Shown here piece by piece: positions 38,801-53,200 of a stretch of DNA of 64,000 nucleotides. A model generated the notes under the pieces. The model was not told the DNA's origin and searched no databases. It saw only the letters and a list, made by a program, of their open reading frames with translations. The translations under genes were made by a program, and so were the position numbers. The stretch comes from Heterobilharzia americana (Eukaryota; Platyhelminthes; Trematoda; Strigeidida; Schistosomatidae), in contig OX104132.1 of assembly GCA_944470555.2 (NCBI GenBank), forward strand, positions 5,217,755-5,281,754, given 5' to 3'. Numbering within the stretch: the stretch's first letter is position 1; the number at the start of each line of letters is the position of its first letter.

Positions 38801-39962
38801 TATTATTATTACAAATAATAATGATATTTTAATCATTACTGATAATTTTGTTACTATTGTTATCACTGTCATCACTATCATTATTGTTACTGTTATCATT
38901 ATTATCACTTTCTTTACTATTATTCTTATTATTATCAGCATCATTATTCTTTGTTATCATTCTTACTTTTATCAGTATCATTATCGCTTATTATTGGTGG
39001 CTCTGTGGCCCAGTGGTTTAGGGAGGCAACTATCAACCATTGTCATGGTCTCGAGCCCTGCCCAACCTACCGAGGTTTGGGCAGCCAGGCAGTATCACTG
39101 GCCGCCATACAATAAGTGTGGCTCATTGCTTATTGCACGGATGTGTACAGGGTATCTGGATGTGTCTGTATATTTTTTATTGCCATCTTATCTTTTCATA
39201 CCATTATCTTTATTACTGTGATAGTTATTATTATTATTGTGTCGAATTATTTCGTTTTTTATTGCCATCATCATTTTTGCTACCATTATCATTATAATTA
39301 CCATCAATTTTACTATGATTACTATTGTTATTATCACCATAGTTACGGTTAGTATTATTGTCATCACTATTCTTATTCAGTCTATTATTGTTATCAATGT
39401 CATTATTGGTACTATCATCATTCTTTGCAATTATTATCATTATTATCGTAGTGATTGTCATTAACATCGTTATCGTCATCACTATGGTTAATATTATTGT
39501 TGACGTCATTATCAATAGTATTTATATTATCATTGTTATTGCTATAATAGTATGTCTGTGGTTATCGTCACTATTATTATTATTATTACACTCATTACTT
39601 TTATCACTATCCTAACAACACTATCATTGTTATTTTCATTATTATTGTTATTGCTGTTGTGACCGTTATTATAATTATCCTTACTATCATCATGACTATT
39701 TTATCATCCTTATGCTTATGTCTTTTATCATGATGGTTGTTATTGTTGTTGTCGTCACCACTACCATTATTATCACTTTTAATATTGCTGCCATTGTTAT
39801 TATTGTCATTATTATTATTATTATTTTCTTCATTGCTACCGCCGCCGCCGCCATCATCATCACTATGCTTGTTATTATCACCGTTATTTCTATTCTTATT
39901 CTTATTGTCCTCTTTATTATTATCATCGGTATTTTCGGAATTATTATTTTCGTTGTTATCTC

Positions 39963-39995
<33 letters not shown>

Positions 39996-41220
39996 TGAGA
40001 TTTTCATCAAGTGGCATTATTGTCATCACTATTCTTATCATTTTTGTCGGTATTGTTTTAGTTATTTTCCTTAATAATATCATCATCCTTATTCTTTTCA
40101 TTGTTATCCATATTACTATTATTCTAACTGTCGTTATAATTATTAACATTGTCGTCATTATTGTAATTATTATCGTTGTCATGATTACTACCACCGTCGT
40201 TGTTATGATTGTTGGTGTCATTATTATTTTTAATATGCGCATGATTATTAATATACTTATTCATAGTATTATTGTTATTATCATCCTCATGGTTTTTAGC
40301 ATAGTGATTATCACCGTTATAATTACCATTATTATCACCATCACTATTATTACCTTTGTTATTATTATTATTATTATTATTACCAGCATTATTGACATTA
40401 CCATCGTTATCAATAGTAATATGGTTATTATTAGTATATCTATTGTTATAATTATCGTGATTATTTTTTTGTCTATTTGTATCAACATCATGTTATTGTT
40501 ATCATTGGTGGAGCTGTGACTCAGTGGTTTACGGGGGCAACTATCAACCATTGCCATGGGCTCGAGCCCTGCCCAACCTACTGAGGTTTGGGCAGCCAGG
40601 TAGTATCATTAGCACCTACACAATAGGTGTGGCTCATTGCCTATTTCATGAACGTGTACAGAGTAGCTAGGCGTGTCATTATAATTATGTTGATTATCAT
40701 ACTTATTTTCATTATTATACTTATCGTTATTACTGTTATTACTACTCTGGCCATCATTATCGTTGTTATTAACATTATCATTATTGTTAATAATAATATT
40801 ATGTCTTGTGTTATTGTTCTTATGATTGTTATCATTGTAATTTTTACCGTTGTCGTCATTATCATCATTTTTGTGACGATTATATAACTATCATTGTTAT
40901 GGTTATCATTATTTAAAAAAAATTCTTATTCGTATCCCCTTTATTGTATTATTATTATTATTAATAATAATAATTATTATTATTATTATCATTTTAACTA
41001 CCTGAGCTGGCTGTAGCTTTATTATTTATTATTATTTTTATCCCTATCAGTGTCATATTTATTCTTTTTATTATTATCATTGTTATCGCCATCGTTATAT
41101 TTATTCTTATCGTTATTACTATTATTATTATTATTATCATCATCGCGGTTGACGGTAATAATCATCATTACTTTTCTTGTTATTATTTCTGTCATTATTA
41201 TTAACGCTGTGATGTTTACG

Positions 41221-41254
<34 letters not shown>

Positions 41255-44200
41255 TAATCATTGCTCTTATCATTGTTATTTTAATTATCATCGTTTTCAT
41301 GATTATTCATATCATTATTATTACGACCATGTCTTCTATCATTATTAATATCATCTTTGCTATGATTATTGTGATTTTCATTATTATTCTTATCATTATT
41401 ATAATTGTTTCTACTATTATTATTATTATTATCGCTAGTATTATTGCTGTCATTAGTATTGTTATGGTTATGATTATTATGATAATTGTTATCGTCATTT
41501 TTATTCTTGCTGTTATTACTGTCGTTGTTGTCGTTATCATCATTGTTATTGTCAGTGTCATTATCATTATTATTGTTACTGTAGTTGTTTTTACTATTGG
41601 CATTATTGTTATCATCGTTGTTACTTTGTCTTTTGCTTTCGTCATCATTATTCTCGCCATTGTCAGCCGTTATTATTATTATTATTATGATTATCGTGGC
41701 CATTGTTATTATCATTATTATTGTCATGATTATTATTACTGTCATTATGATTATCGTTAGCATTATGATTATTTCGATAACGCTATTAGAAGACGAAGAT
41801 TATCTGAAAAATGTGATGTATTTGCGCATCAGAGGATATAAGAAAATTAGAAAGAAAAGTAACAACCAGTCTAGTTAAACTCCTTAACACGGATGTCATT
41901 GCTAAAGCGGAGTTTAATTCCTTGAAACCCATGGGATCTAATTTCCCAAATCTATATGGACTTCCAAAAATTCACAAAATTGATAATCCACTACGCCCAA
42001 TATTGTCAATGTGTCAGTCTCCCACACACAAATTGGCGAGGTGGTTAGCCGAATTACTGAGCCCGATTCGTAATGATTTATGTAAGTATTCACTGAAAGA
42101 TACGTTTGAACTTGTTGATTATCTTACTGATTTGAATATTAAAAATAAGAAAATGTATTCTTTTGATGTTAACTCTCTGTTTACAAATGTGCCTCTAACG
42201 AAGACAATTAATATTCTTTGTGACCACATATCTTCGAATTATCCTTCTTTCCCTATTCCTTCAACTTATTTGAAAGAACTGCTTTTATTATGTACTGATA
42301 AGGTTCATTTCACTTTCGAAGGTGAACACTTTCGGCAAATTGATGGTGTAGCCATGGGGAGTCCATTAGGACCGTTATTAGCTGACGTATATATGTCACA
42401 TACTGAACTAATGGCCCAAGATTTAATCACCAATGTCACACTTTATAGAAGGTATGTGGATGATATCCTTGTAATATGTGACACAGATGAGGATGCCAAG
42501 AGGTTATTAAAAAGGCTTAATACCGTACAAGATCATATCAGTCTGACATGTGAGGAAGAAAAAGATCATCAACTTGCATTTCTTGATATACTCTTGTGCC
42601 GGAGGGAAGATGGATCTTTAAAACGATCAATATATAGGAAGTCTACTTGGACAGGACAGTATTTGAATTTTCATAGTTTTTGTCCGATGAAATATAAGAG
42701 AGGCTTAGTAAGATGCTTGTTCAATAGAATCCAACGTATTTGTACATCTGATACGATGGATGATGAGAATAAGTTTCTGACAGACACTCTAGTGGAAAAC
42801 GGTTATCCATTACAGTTTGTCAACCATTGTAAAAAGCAGTTGACCCCAAAGCCTACAGTTTCCTCGGTCCCGAAGAAAAGCATATTTCTTAAAGTACCAT
42901 ACAGAGGGGAAACAAGTAGTATGATATTGAAGCAGAGATTAAAATCTGTTATCAGTAAAACATACTATGCAGCTCAGCTTATAATTGTTGAGACGACAAA
43001 ACACCTGCTTCACCACAAACCTCAACCTCGCACAAATGATTACATCACATCCAACTGCGTTTACCAATTTACATGTATGTGTGGGCACACATACATCGGG
43101 AGGAGTAATCGTTCAATGCAGACTAGGGTGGGTGAACACATCCCCAAATGGCTAGAAAAACAGTTTAACACACAAACTTTGATAAGTGCAGGTGACAGAC
43201 ATCCATCGTCATCTATAGCAAAACATATTATTGAAATGAATCACAAGGTTAATACGAAAACAGCGTTTAAGATAATATACAGGAATAATCAGGGGCGTAT
43301 ACTGAAGTTTGCCGAAGCGTTAGCCATTCGTAAACTTAATCCCCCGCTGTGTGTACAAAAACAGTTTGTTGTTTCACTTAATTTACCTTGGTAACCCTTA
43401 TCTGATTATGTTACCAAGACTAGTGTCACAACCTTTTCATATTCATTATATTTGACCTTTAATTTTCATATATAAATTGACTTGACAAGTAAATGTGTGA
43501 TCAGATTGTTCGAAATGTATTGCGCAAATACATCACATTTTTCAGATAATCTTCGTCTTCTAATAGCGTTATCGAAATTTATTAAAGGGACCAATTGTTT
43601 CAAATTATGATTATTACCATCACCATAATAATAATAATTATTATTATCGACGTCATTTATATCATTATTCGCATCAATATTATCCTTACTGTTATTATCG
43701 CCTTTATTATTATTATCATCATCGCTGTGATTTTTATTTTCATTTGGACTATAATTATTAAGATTATTGCCGTTGCCATTAGTTTTTATTGTTATGTATA
43801 TTATCATTGTTGTGGTTATCACTTTAATCACTATTATTATTACTATTATTGCAATAATTACCAGTTTGTTGTTATTGTCTTCGCCGTCGTCACTATGATT
43901 ACTATTATTATCATTGCCATTATTGTCTCTGGTATTATTATTATTATTATTATCATTACCATTTTTATCACTATGATTTCCATTTTTTTCGTTGTGACTA
44001 CCGTCGATTTTACTACGATTGTTATCATATTAATAATAATAATAATTATTATCATTATTATTATTTTCATTATCATAGTTATTTTTACCATCGCTATTAC
44101 TACAGTAATGATTATTAGTATTTTCATTATTATTGTTATTATGATTGTTGTCATTGTCACTACTGCTATTGTCATTATTCGTATTCTTATTATCATCATC

Positions 44201-47200
44201 ATTATGATTACTATTATTACCAGCACTACCATCATTATTGCCATTATTATTACTATTATTATTATTAACATTATTCCTCTTTTTATTCTTATTATTATTA
44301 TCATGACTATTATTGTCATTGTTCTCATCATTATCGTTATTTTTCTGCCTACTATTATTATTGCTGTCATCATCATTATTATTATCGTCACTATCGTCAT
44401 TATTAACATTATTATTATCGTCATCATTATGGTTGATATCATTATTACCATAATTATTAATAGAACACAATCAGTAAGGGCACCAAAAAGTACACCACAT
44501 GAAATAGTATAAAGAATTATGAAGATATAATTCATAGGGAAGTGGATGAAAGAAAACCATAATTGTAATGGAAAGATTAAAAGTTCATTACTTTTTGGCA
44601 GCAGATAGAAAAAAGCTTCAGCATGATGACCACTGGTTTCAATTCTGAGCCATATCTGGTAACATCTCAAGTCACTGAGGTGCATGATCTCTCGGACTTC
44701 ACTCAGGGAGTCGTGATGCACCAACAGATGCTGACTCGATACAACTATCCTTCATCTCACGTTCCACGTCATACACTGACTACCCCTCACCTTCTTCCAT
44801 CCCGTCCTAAGGCTAGGGAACAATGGACGGTGTGGATGCCGTTGGGACGACATGCATAACACATGTCCAGGTCACCGAAGCTGGTGGTTGCAAATGATTT
44901 CATTTATTGAATGGCGATCTCCATACCCAAACACATGCTGTCGTACGTCAGAGTTACCACCGGCTACGAGTAATCTTACAGAGATAACCATGATCAAATA
45001 CATGGTGTCATCGAGCATTCTTGGCTCGGAGAGGAGGGACTAGGTTTCACAGGTGTAAAACAGAACCTCTCGCACTGAATTGTTGTAAACCCTACCTTTT
45101 ACAGTCAGACTAACGTCATGACGGCGCCAAAGGTGGCCCACATTAGTATAGGAGATCTGTTTTTCGATATGCGGTTAGATATTTCATAACTCATATCTCC
45201 GGCAGCACTCACATAACTACTCGTATACATGAACTTTTCTACTCCTTTCAATGGCTCACCACTGAACGTGAACGAAGGCACAGGCTCCTGCCAGTCATGC
45301 TAAATTACTTTGCACTTCGATGGTGCAAAGCACATACCACACGAACACTAATCGTTCACTGATTGGATGCGATTTAAGTAGCTTGTGTTTTACCTCACAG
45401 GAAGACAATATCGTTCTACTATTTAGGGTCGAATAGCTGTTCTCTGCGTAGAGTAGGTCTACATCACCATTACGCATTCCCTTCAGAGCTGTCTCAAAGA
45501 TATCGATGGCAAAGTTATATATGAATGGGGAAATTAGGCAACCCTGCTTAACTCCACTGCTGGTTCGCAACAACGGAGACATGATTGTATACCTTCACTC
45601 CACCTTGAATGTTATTAAATAGGGCTTTCAAGATGTTCATAGACTTCTCAAGCACACCCTCTCTAATAGACAATTTCGGATTGCAGTTCAGTCCTACGAA
45701 TCGGAAAAAACATGCTGTCTACAGATTTTGACTTCTGAATTGTGTAGTCAGTGATTCGGTATGCTTTCTCAGATAAAATTCGCTCACATCTTACTGCATA
45801 GAATTCGTTTTACGTGCATTATCAAAGCCCTCTGTATTTATCACTTTAACTCCTATCCTGTATCAGATCTAGTGTCTTGTTCATTCTGAATCTGTTGACA
45901 GCTGCACTATAGGTTTTTAGTCAACCTGTTTTTTATACTAACAACAATCGTCTCTTAAGTTTGAATTTAATGTTTCCAGTCCAGCACTATAAGATGATGC
46001 ACAACTTTGAAGGCACCGGTAACAGGTGATGTGGTTATCATTGTTGCACTCAAACGTCATGGCACATGCCAAGCGTATTCTGGGATTCTAGGGTCTTAAA
46101 CAACACTAAGGGACATCATTTGTCACTCCTAATGGCTTGTGCAGGTACCCCATACATCTTATACAGCTTTAACATGTTTTGACAAAATTTTAAGCGTTAA
46201 AGCTGCAGTCTTCAGCTATTATCATTGCTTTTAAAACCCTTTCCTGAATGATTCACTACTGCATGTGATATACACATACTTAGTCATTGAGCAACAAAGA
46301 ACTAACATTTAAATATGATCTCACAATCCCGAACGCATATTCTATGTTTAAGAAAAAGAAATGTGATCTCAGTAAACTTGACTTTTGTATTTTGTTGATA
46401 GAGTCATCATTATCAACAACATAGGATCATGCGTTAGTGTGTAGCGGTCCGAGCTGCAACACCTCATATCAGTACATGAAGTAGAAAGGCAGCAAGGTGC
46501 AAGATGAGGAAGAGAAAATTCAGTCAAAAGAAATATAAAGTAGTAAAAGAGAGAAAAGAAGAATGGGAAAACGATGAGATTTGGTATAGCGTCGTTAAGA
46601 TGAGGATAATGTGTGTGGGGATACATGTGCATCACTGACTTCTATTGTGAGCCATGCCATCACCTAGAGTCAGTCCCCATCCACTAGTTCCTCTTGTCCC
46701 ACGGACTCCAGCTGGCTAGTGTGCATTGCCCCACATGACTGAAACAAACAGTCGAAGACTTCATACATTGATGCCATGTTTTAGTCTGACCGCCTCGAGC
46801 TCTTTCCCATCCTGAACCTACTTCGTCCAACATTGTGTGACGAGGCAGACGGCAAGTAGGTATATGTGTCCCAACCATCTTAGTGGATGAAGGTTTACAA
46901 CCTCGTCAACTGATTTACCCAGGTAAGTGAAGTGGTCGACACACTCAACCACTGTACTCTCTATTGTTAGCCGAGGCACTGTTGAAGACCAATCCTCGAG
47001 CAAGAATTTGCATTTGGGTGGCGCTACCTTGACGTGGTGGTCGGGCTTGCATATCACAATAACCCAACGAGCTATGCTGGTGGAACACTTGTTCCCTCGA
47101 GGTCCTACCATACCAAAAAGGTCTATTGGATAGTGATTAAACGAAAAGCAGTTACCGTTGTGGTGTAAATTACTACACTATGATGGGAGTGTGAGGGCGA

Positions 47201-50200
47201 AGTCGTACTGCTGCTGGCTGAATGAGGTGTGACATCAGTAAGGTGTTTCTCTTGGATGACCAGCAGTGCTATGCTTATGCTGCCTTCTCAGTGGAAGGAG
47301 TGGGGGGGTTAGAAAAGGTCGCCCCCAAAAATAAGACGCTCCACCATGCCCCACGGTCTCCCGGGCCGGCGGTGTTTGTTCATTTGTCGTTTCTTTTCAA
47401 CCATCCGGCCCCAAAATGACAAAAGTTCAAAGTAATCATACTCAAGAGACTACGTGTAACAGGTCTTGAGCAGATGTCCGATGGGCTCTGCGGTCACACA
47501 AATCTCTCTCAGGTACCTTAAGAATAAATAGCCTTCCACGATGTGGGCAGCCGAGAAGTGTCAACCGCCCTCACAACTCTGTCACCATTCAAGTCTATTC
47601 ACCCCGCTATCCACCTCCCTTATCATGATGATAGTGGGTGAACTCTAAAACCCGAAGAAAATTTCTGAAAGAAGCGAAAATCCTGCATTTACATCATCTT
47701 TTAATCCATCAAGCAAGAGTGTGTAGTTATTTGAAATGTTTTTGTCCAGAATTTTCTTTACTTCTGTTTTCATTCAATTTCACTAGACATTTTATTGTTT
47801 CCGAATTATATGTATACATAATTGTACACTGTTAATTACAATTGAGATCAGAAAGTAGAATTTATTGGTTGACTGTATGTAGTTTACTCAGTAAAAGAAT
47901 TCAGTTGAGTTAGCATTGAATGTTTACACGCTTAAAAGGATATCTGTTCATTCATCTCTTCGCCTTATCTATCTGTAATGATCTTCATACTGTATAAATA
48001 AATGATCAGAAAAGTCACATTACATTCTCAAGGTTACTGTCGGCAGATAGGTTGTTTGAAACTCGTATTGAATATAAATGTTAATACTGGTAGTTCTGAT
48101 TGGTTACTTCTCTATAAATGTCATTGAAGAGGTGCGATTATTTTGAAGATTGATTCTAAAGTGTCGTGCTAGTTACAATTGAAATAACCAATTAGGCTTC
48201 TTAATTATATGAAAATTTGTCTTTCCAGCTGAAATAAAAAACCTAATTGGTTGAAGTTTGCTAGGTGGCTAGAAGTGGATGCCTCGATACTGCCTGTTTG
48301 GATAACATTTTGGCGTTTGAAGTGACGGGCCTTAGGTTCGTGTTTAAGTAGGAACATCACTCACTAGGGTGCAGGTACATCCAGCTGACTAGCCTTAAAT
48401 GAGATGAAACATGCGTCGTGAATTTTACTGGTACCACCAATGTAATAAATATTCTGGCATTATGTCGAGGCATTCTCATTGGAGACTATCTGAAAACAGA
48501 GGTAAACCTACTCGACCCTGTATAGCAACGAGAAATTATAAGTATCAATAAGCAGAAATCTAATTGGTTATTCCATTCATTACTAGGGTGGCCTTTAAAG
48601 TCACTCGTTTTCAAATATTCTTGTTCAATTAATAAGAAGTTATTTTCTCTTTCTCGTTTACGCTATTAAATGTTTTATTGGAAGATATACAAACCTGTTG
48701 CTACTCCATTTGTACCGAACAACTTACTATATGCAATATGGCTTCATGCAAGTCATTTAGCTGGATATGAACAACGTGATGCACACGAGTTTCTTATAAC
48801 TTTGTTAACTTTGATACACGGTCATCTTGTTGGTGAAGTATCATCACGTGACAATGGTAAGTTGTTGAATCTTGTAAACTGTGTGATGTTTTGCCAATGA
48901 CTTTAAAATAACTTACATGGCTGTTTTCTCATCTTTACTAGTTTTTCTTTCCTCTACTCTGAAGGCTGAACTCTCTTTGGTTGTTAGCTATTTTACCTCT
49001 ATGTGGATTTTTTGTTGTCAAGGTCATTTTTTAGGAATGTATATATATTCATAATGTCTGTCAACTGTATTGACTGTTATTGAGATAGTAGAAAGCTCTT
49101 TGTCAACGGTCTGTCTTCTCTTCTTGTCATCGCGCGTCGCTGGTGGTTGGTTGACGTTCTGATTTGCATTAGAGCCGAATCGTTTTCGCATTGCGTTCGT
49201 ATGTTTCGTAGTCTGCTAGACTCGTATCACTTGTGGACTGTTACGTAGTACCGATCAAGTGTGAGCATGCAGTGTATCTGTATCACCAGGCACTCATTCT
49301 ACCCTCACAACATATCTATGTGTATATATTATGCTCCTCCTCTCTGATTCATGTATTGTTATGAATTAAAATGAGAAATCCTAGCTAGATAACCAGTATG
49401 AATATGATGAACGGATAGCAACATATCATGAATTCACTTAACAGTAGAGCGAAATCCTTGGTGACAAGCAAAATCTATTTTGTGGTGAGCTTGTGTTCTG
49501 AACAGCTAGGTAGTGGAAATGGAAATCCACTCAGCCACCTCGTTAAGACTTGTGCAGTAGGCAATGAGCTTCATCTGCTGTATGAGGGCTAATGATATTA
49601 CCTGGCTGTCTAAACATCGGTAAGTGGAGCGGTGTTGGAACTTGTCAGCCAGTGGTTGAACTAAAGGCTAATTTTATATCGATCTCGTGCATCCACTTCC
49701 TAGGAGTTAACTTCTCACTTCATGTGTTAATATGAAGTGTGAGAATATGAATCATTAGACAGTTGTGGCAGATGCTGTAGTGAAAGTAACTGTCACCCAT
49801 TCTGCAACTGAATAATAAAACCTCCTCATAGCCTACTGAAGAAATAATGTTCTTTTGGATTTTGTACAATGCTTCCAACAATACCTTTAAGTTTAATCAT
49901 ATCAATCACAAACTTCGGCTTTATTTCTTATCTTGATGTGGTGACTGGTGTCCGTTCACAGGAGAAAAGAAGGTAACGGTAGTCAGGTATTTGAAACCTT
50001 CTCGAACTCTATATTTCGTGGTTGTATGAGAGAGTAAAATACACCGCTGTTCAATGAACTGGAACTTTGAAAGTTAGTTGTTTATCTCTCAGAGGTCATC
50101 AGTAATGCAAATGGATGAAAGTTTATTGAACTTCTTTTCATTTGTGTTCACATTTCGTTGACCATTACCTCACAGTAACTACTGTAACTTTTGCCACTTT

Positions 50201-53200
50201 ATTAAGCATTGAAAAGACTACACAATCACCTCAACTACTATCAACGATTCATCCTCATGGCTGGTACAAATACACTTCTAATAATTTTATGAAGTACTTC
50301 TTATGTCAGAAGTGATAGGAACATGTTACACAGTATGACCACTAATTCAAAATTGTCTAATGATATCTACACAATTGTGCACACATTTCTTTCAAAACCA
50401 TCTCATAGATGTCGATGGTTTTGTTAAAAGCAAGTAACGAAATGAAGGGACCTTATCGAACTGCACTGCTAGTTTGGAACAATGCAGAAACGGCTTTGAA
50501 TGTGTATCACTGTGGCACAGATGTATCAGCTGGTTATCATCGAAATTCTAAACAGTTTGTTAGTCTGTTTTTACTAATCCCGCTTCCTCTTATACTCATC
50601 TTTTTTCTACTAGCTTCATGCTATTTCTGTTCATTATCTGTATTATTTACTATCATAAGGTATGGCAATTTAAACTGCTGCACATTTTGTGAGCTTTTAG
50701 TTGTTTTCTCGCACTGTTTTTCTTATTTTGACGTATCCTGAACAATCTGGTTAGCTATCTGATCGTAGTACTTCACTAAGAATCACTGTTGTTTTTACGG
50801 ATTGCCTTACTCATTAAACTTCTTGACGTCGGTAGTCTGGTTGAGTTGTAGTAGTTTTTGACATCTACTTACCAGTTTTCGTCAGGACTTCCTTATGAAC
50901 CTTCGTCGGTTGAGATGGTTTGGAGATGTACTGCGTATGCTAGGCCACCGCCTACCTCGGCATGGAATCCTAAAATAGTCGGACTAGGTTGGAAAAGGGT
51001 TCAAGGTGACCAGACCAACAGGTTGCACCAGTCCATGAAATCGCTAACTGTTGGTCTGTAGACAGCCTGATTGGGGTTCCCGAGACAATATGAATCATTG
51101 GTTGGGAAGTCTTGATGACGTTGCTGAAGGTCAGTCACAATAGCGCAGATTTATTCACTGCTTGCATCTTCTAAACGTTGAATATCTGAATTAATCTTTA
51201 TCCTCAGATTTTTTATTCTCTCACACAACCTTATCTATTGTGATACTAGTGTTCTTCTATCAACTTGTTCTTTTTCTACTACTGTAAAATATAGCAACTT
51301 GAACCGATTCACTTTTATACGAAGTTCTACGTTGATTTTGTCTGTTGTCTGTTCGCCTGTCTGTCTGTCTGATGAGTACTTTAAATCTTACTGCTTACTA
51401 TTCAGTCATATTAGGCGCAACAAATTCACTAATATGATCATTTCAAGCTGACAAATGTTATTAACTACCGTGGCTTGAGATGAGGTTTTTATGCGTTATG
51501 CCTTCTTTCAAGGAAGTCTTAGGCTTGGAAATGTTGATATGAGACGTTTTATAGGCACAGGGATAGTTTGTATCTACCTAAAGTGTTATGAGTTAGCAAA
51601 TGGTAGTCTAACCTACTCTGTTCCTTTTTCATTTTGCTTCTCATTATTGTCTGCGCAAGTACACATATGAATCGATTTTTCGGGATTCTTAATTCCCTTT
51701 TTCTAGCTAAGTTGTATGTGTTGGCCATTCCTGAAGCATTTCTTTTCTGGAAAATAAGAGATTTACGTTTACTGAGCCTTCTCTCCTTCTAAAATCACTT
51801 CCATCTTCGTTAGATAAGACTTTTCGTTACGTCTTCATTGTTTATTTAGGAGTGACAGAAATTACTTTCCGAATGGCATCCGTGACAAGATTGAGTAAAC
51901 ATGTAGAGATGAATTCGTCATTTGTAACAGAACTTAATCATAATACTGTTAGCATTCTTCCAAGACAACTTGTATTCATTCGCAGAACATTTATCTGTAG
52001 TATACCTCATTCGTAGAATACTAAAAGAGCATACAAACAAGTCAGAAAATTACACTCGAATCTTGGTTACATCTCGTCGATATTGAGTCTATGATGAAAC
52101 TTGTGATTCGATTATGAACAATGGGGATGCTAGATGTCTTAATGTGCACCTTTTTAACTACGATTTATTAAAACTTGTCTGTTTGAAAACAAACTTCATC
52201 AGTGAACAATTGTAAAATGTTTTATGACATTTCATCGGAGTAGCTGTCTGATAGAAAGTATCACCTTGCTCCGCTTAAATTATCAGGGACAAAATATATA
52301 GCAAAGCAACTCTTTCTAACGGATTTATTTTCAAGCTGTACATTCGTATATATATGATATTTGAAAAATTATATCCCTTAAGGAGAATTATACACTATAT
52401 GATGATAATATAGGTACTTATGATTATGATAACAGTTGAAATATGAATGATAACAATGTGGATTACGTAATATATAGGATGATTCATAGGATGTAAATGA
52501 AAAGATTAGAACAATTAAGTGGAAGAACTCATGAAATCCATCAAAATGAAGTAATAGTGATAAAGGCACAATACAGAAGTTAATTTAACAAAGGGAGGGG
52601 GAGAGGGGGAGTCATTAGGGGTACGAAAATGTCATGGCCATAGTGAAGACGGTGACTGTATATACTTCGTTTACACATATAGGTCAGACTTTAGTTCATG
52701 AATAGCTAAGGTTTCCGTGGTTTCCAGGAGTTGAGAACGAAAAGAACGCAGAAGGTTTAGACGGATTTGTTAAACCCATTATCTGGGTTTGTTTAGTGAG
52801 TAATCGAGATCAGTCAAATGTTCTAGAATAGAACTTCTGACAGACTTTCTTTCGTCTTTATGAAACAAAGCTCGGATATTTCGTATCCGTGTAAAAAGCA
52901 TTTTCTGGCTACGGCTGATGTACGTTGCTCATTAAAGAGCAGGTGAACTGGTAGATGCACATAGTGGTGACCAGATGAGGGAGAACAGTTTATGGCTGAT
53001 AAAAGTCAGTTGAAGTCTTGCTGCGAAGAACGTGACTGACTGACACTAACTGACAAAATCAATGTAGAACCTCACAAACAGGTGCTAAGTTGCCACACTT
53101 TACAGTAGTACACAAAAAACAGGTGGATAGAAAATGGAATGATATAAAAGTAGATAAAGTAGTGTGAGAAAACAAAGAAGTTGAAGATAAATGTTAGTAC

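Larger units (their letters stand above)
38318..41770. repeat. Long degenerate ATT-type trinucleotide tract
   Basis: About 3.4 kb almost wholly built of att, atc, gtt, act and similar triplets, broken by two SINEs (38996 and 40507). Pure subruns include (attattatt) at about 39965-39990 and (aat)n at 41221-41251; inverted att/aat blocks at about 40950-40990 could fold back. Open frames of 60 to 260 codons here are artefacts of the period-3 repeat. Confidence 0.95.

Noticed and set aside
39607..40519. Long open frames on both strands rich in Ile/Val or Asn/Asp/Thr (for example 211 and 260 codons)
   Set aside because: They are translations of a period-3 att/atc/gtt repeat lacking TAA/TAG/TGA in those frames. 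No start context, domain or codon diversity supports a protein.
38318..41770. CRISPR-like or spacer-repeat organisation in the repeat-rich block
   Set aside because: It is a simple triplet repeat in a eukaryotic genome, with no direct repeats separated by unique spacers.
43595..44724. Frames of about 300 codons right of the Penelope element that look like membrane proteins
   Set aside because: Same trinucleotide repeat; the apparent hydrophobic helices come from ATT/ATC/GTT triplets.
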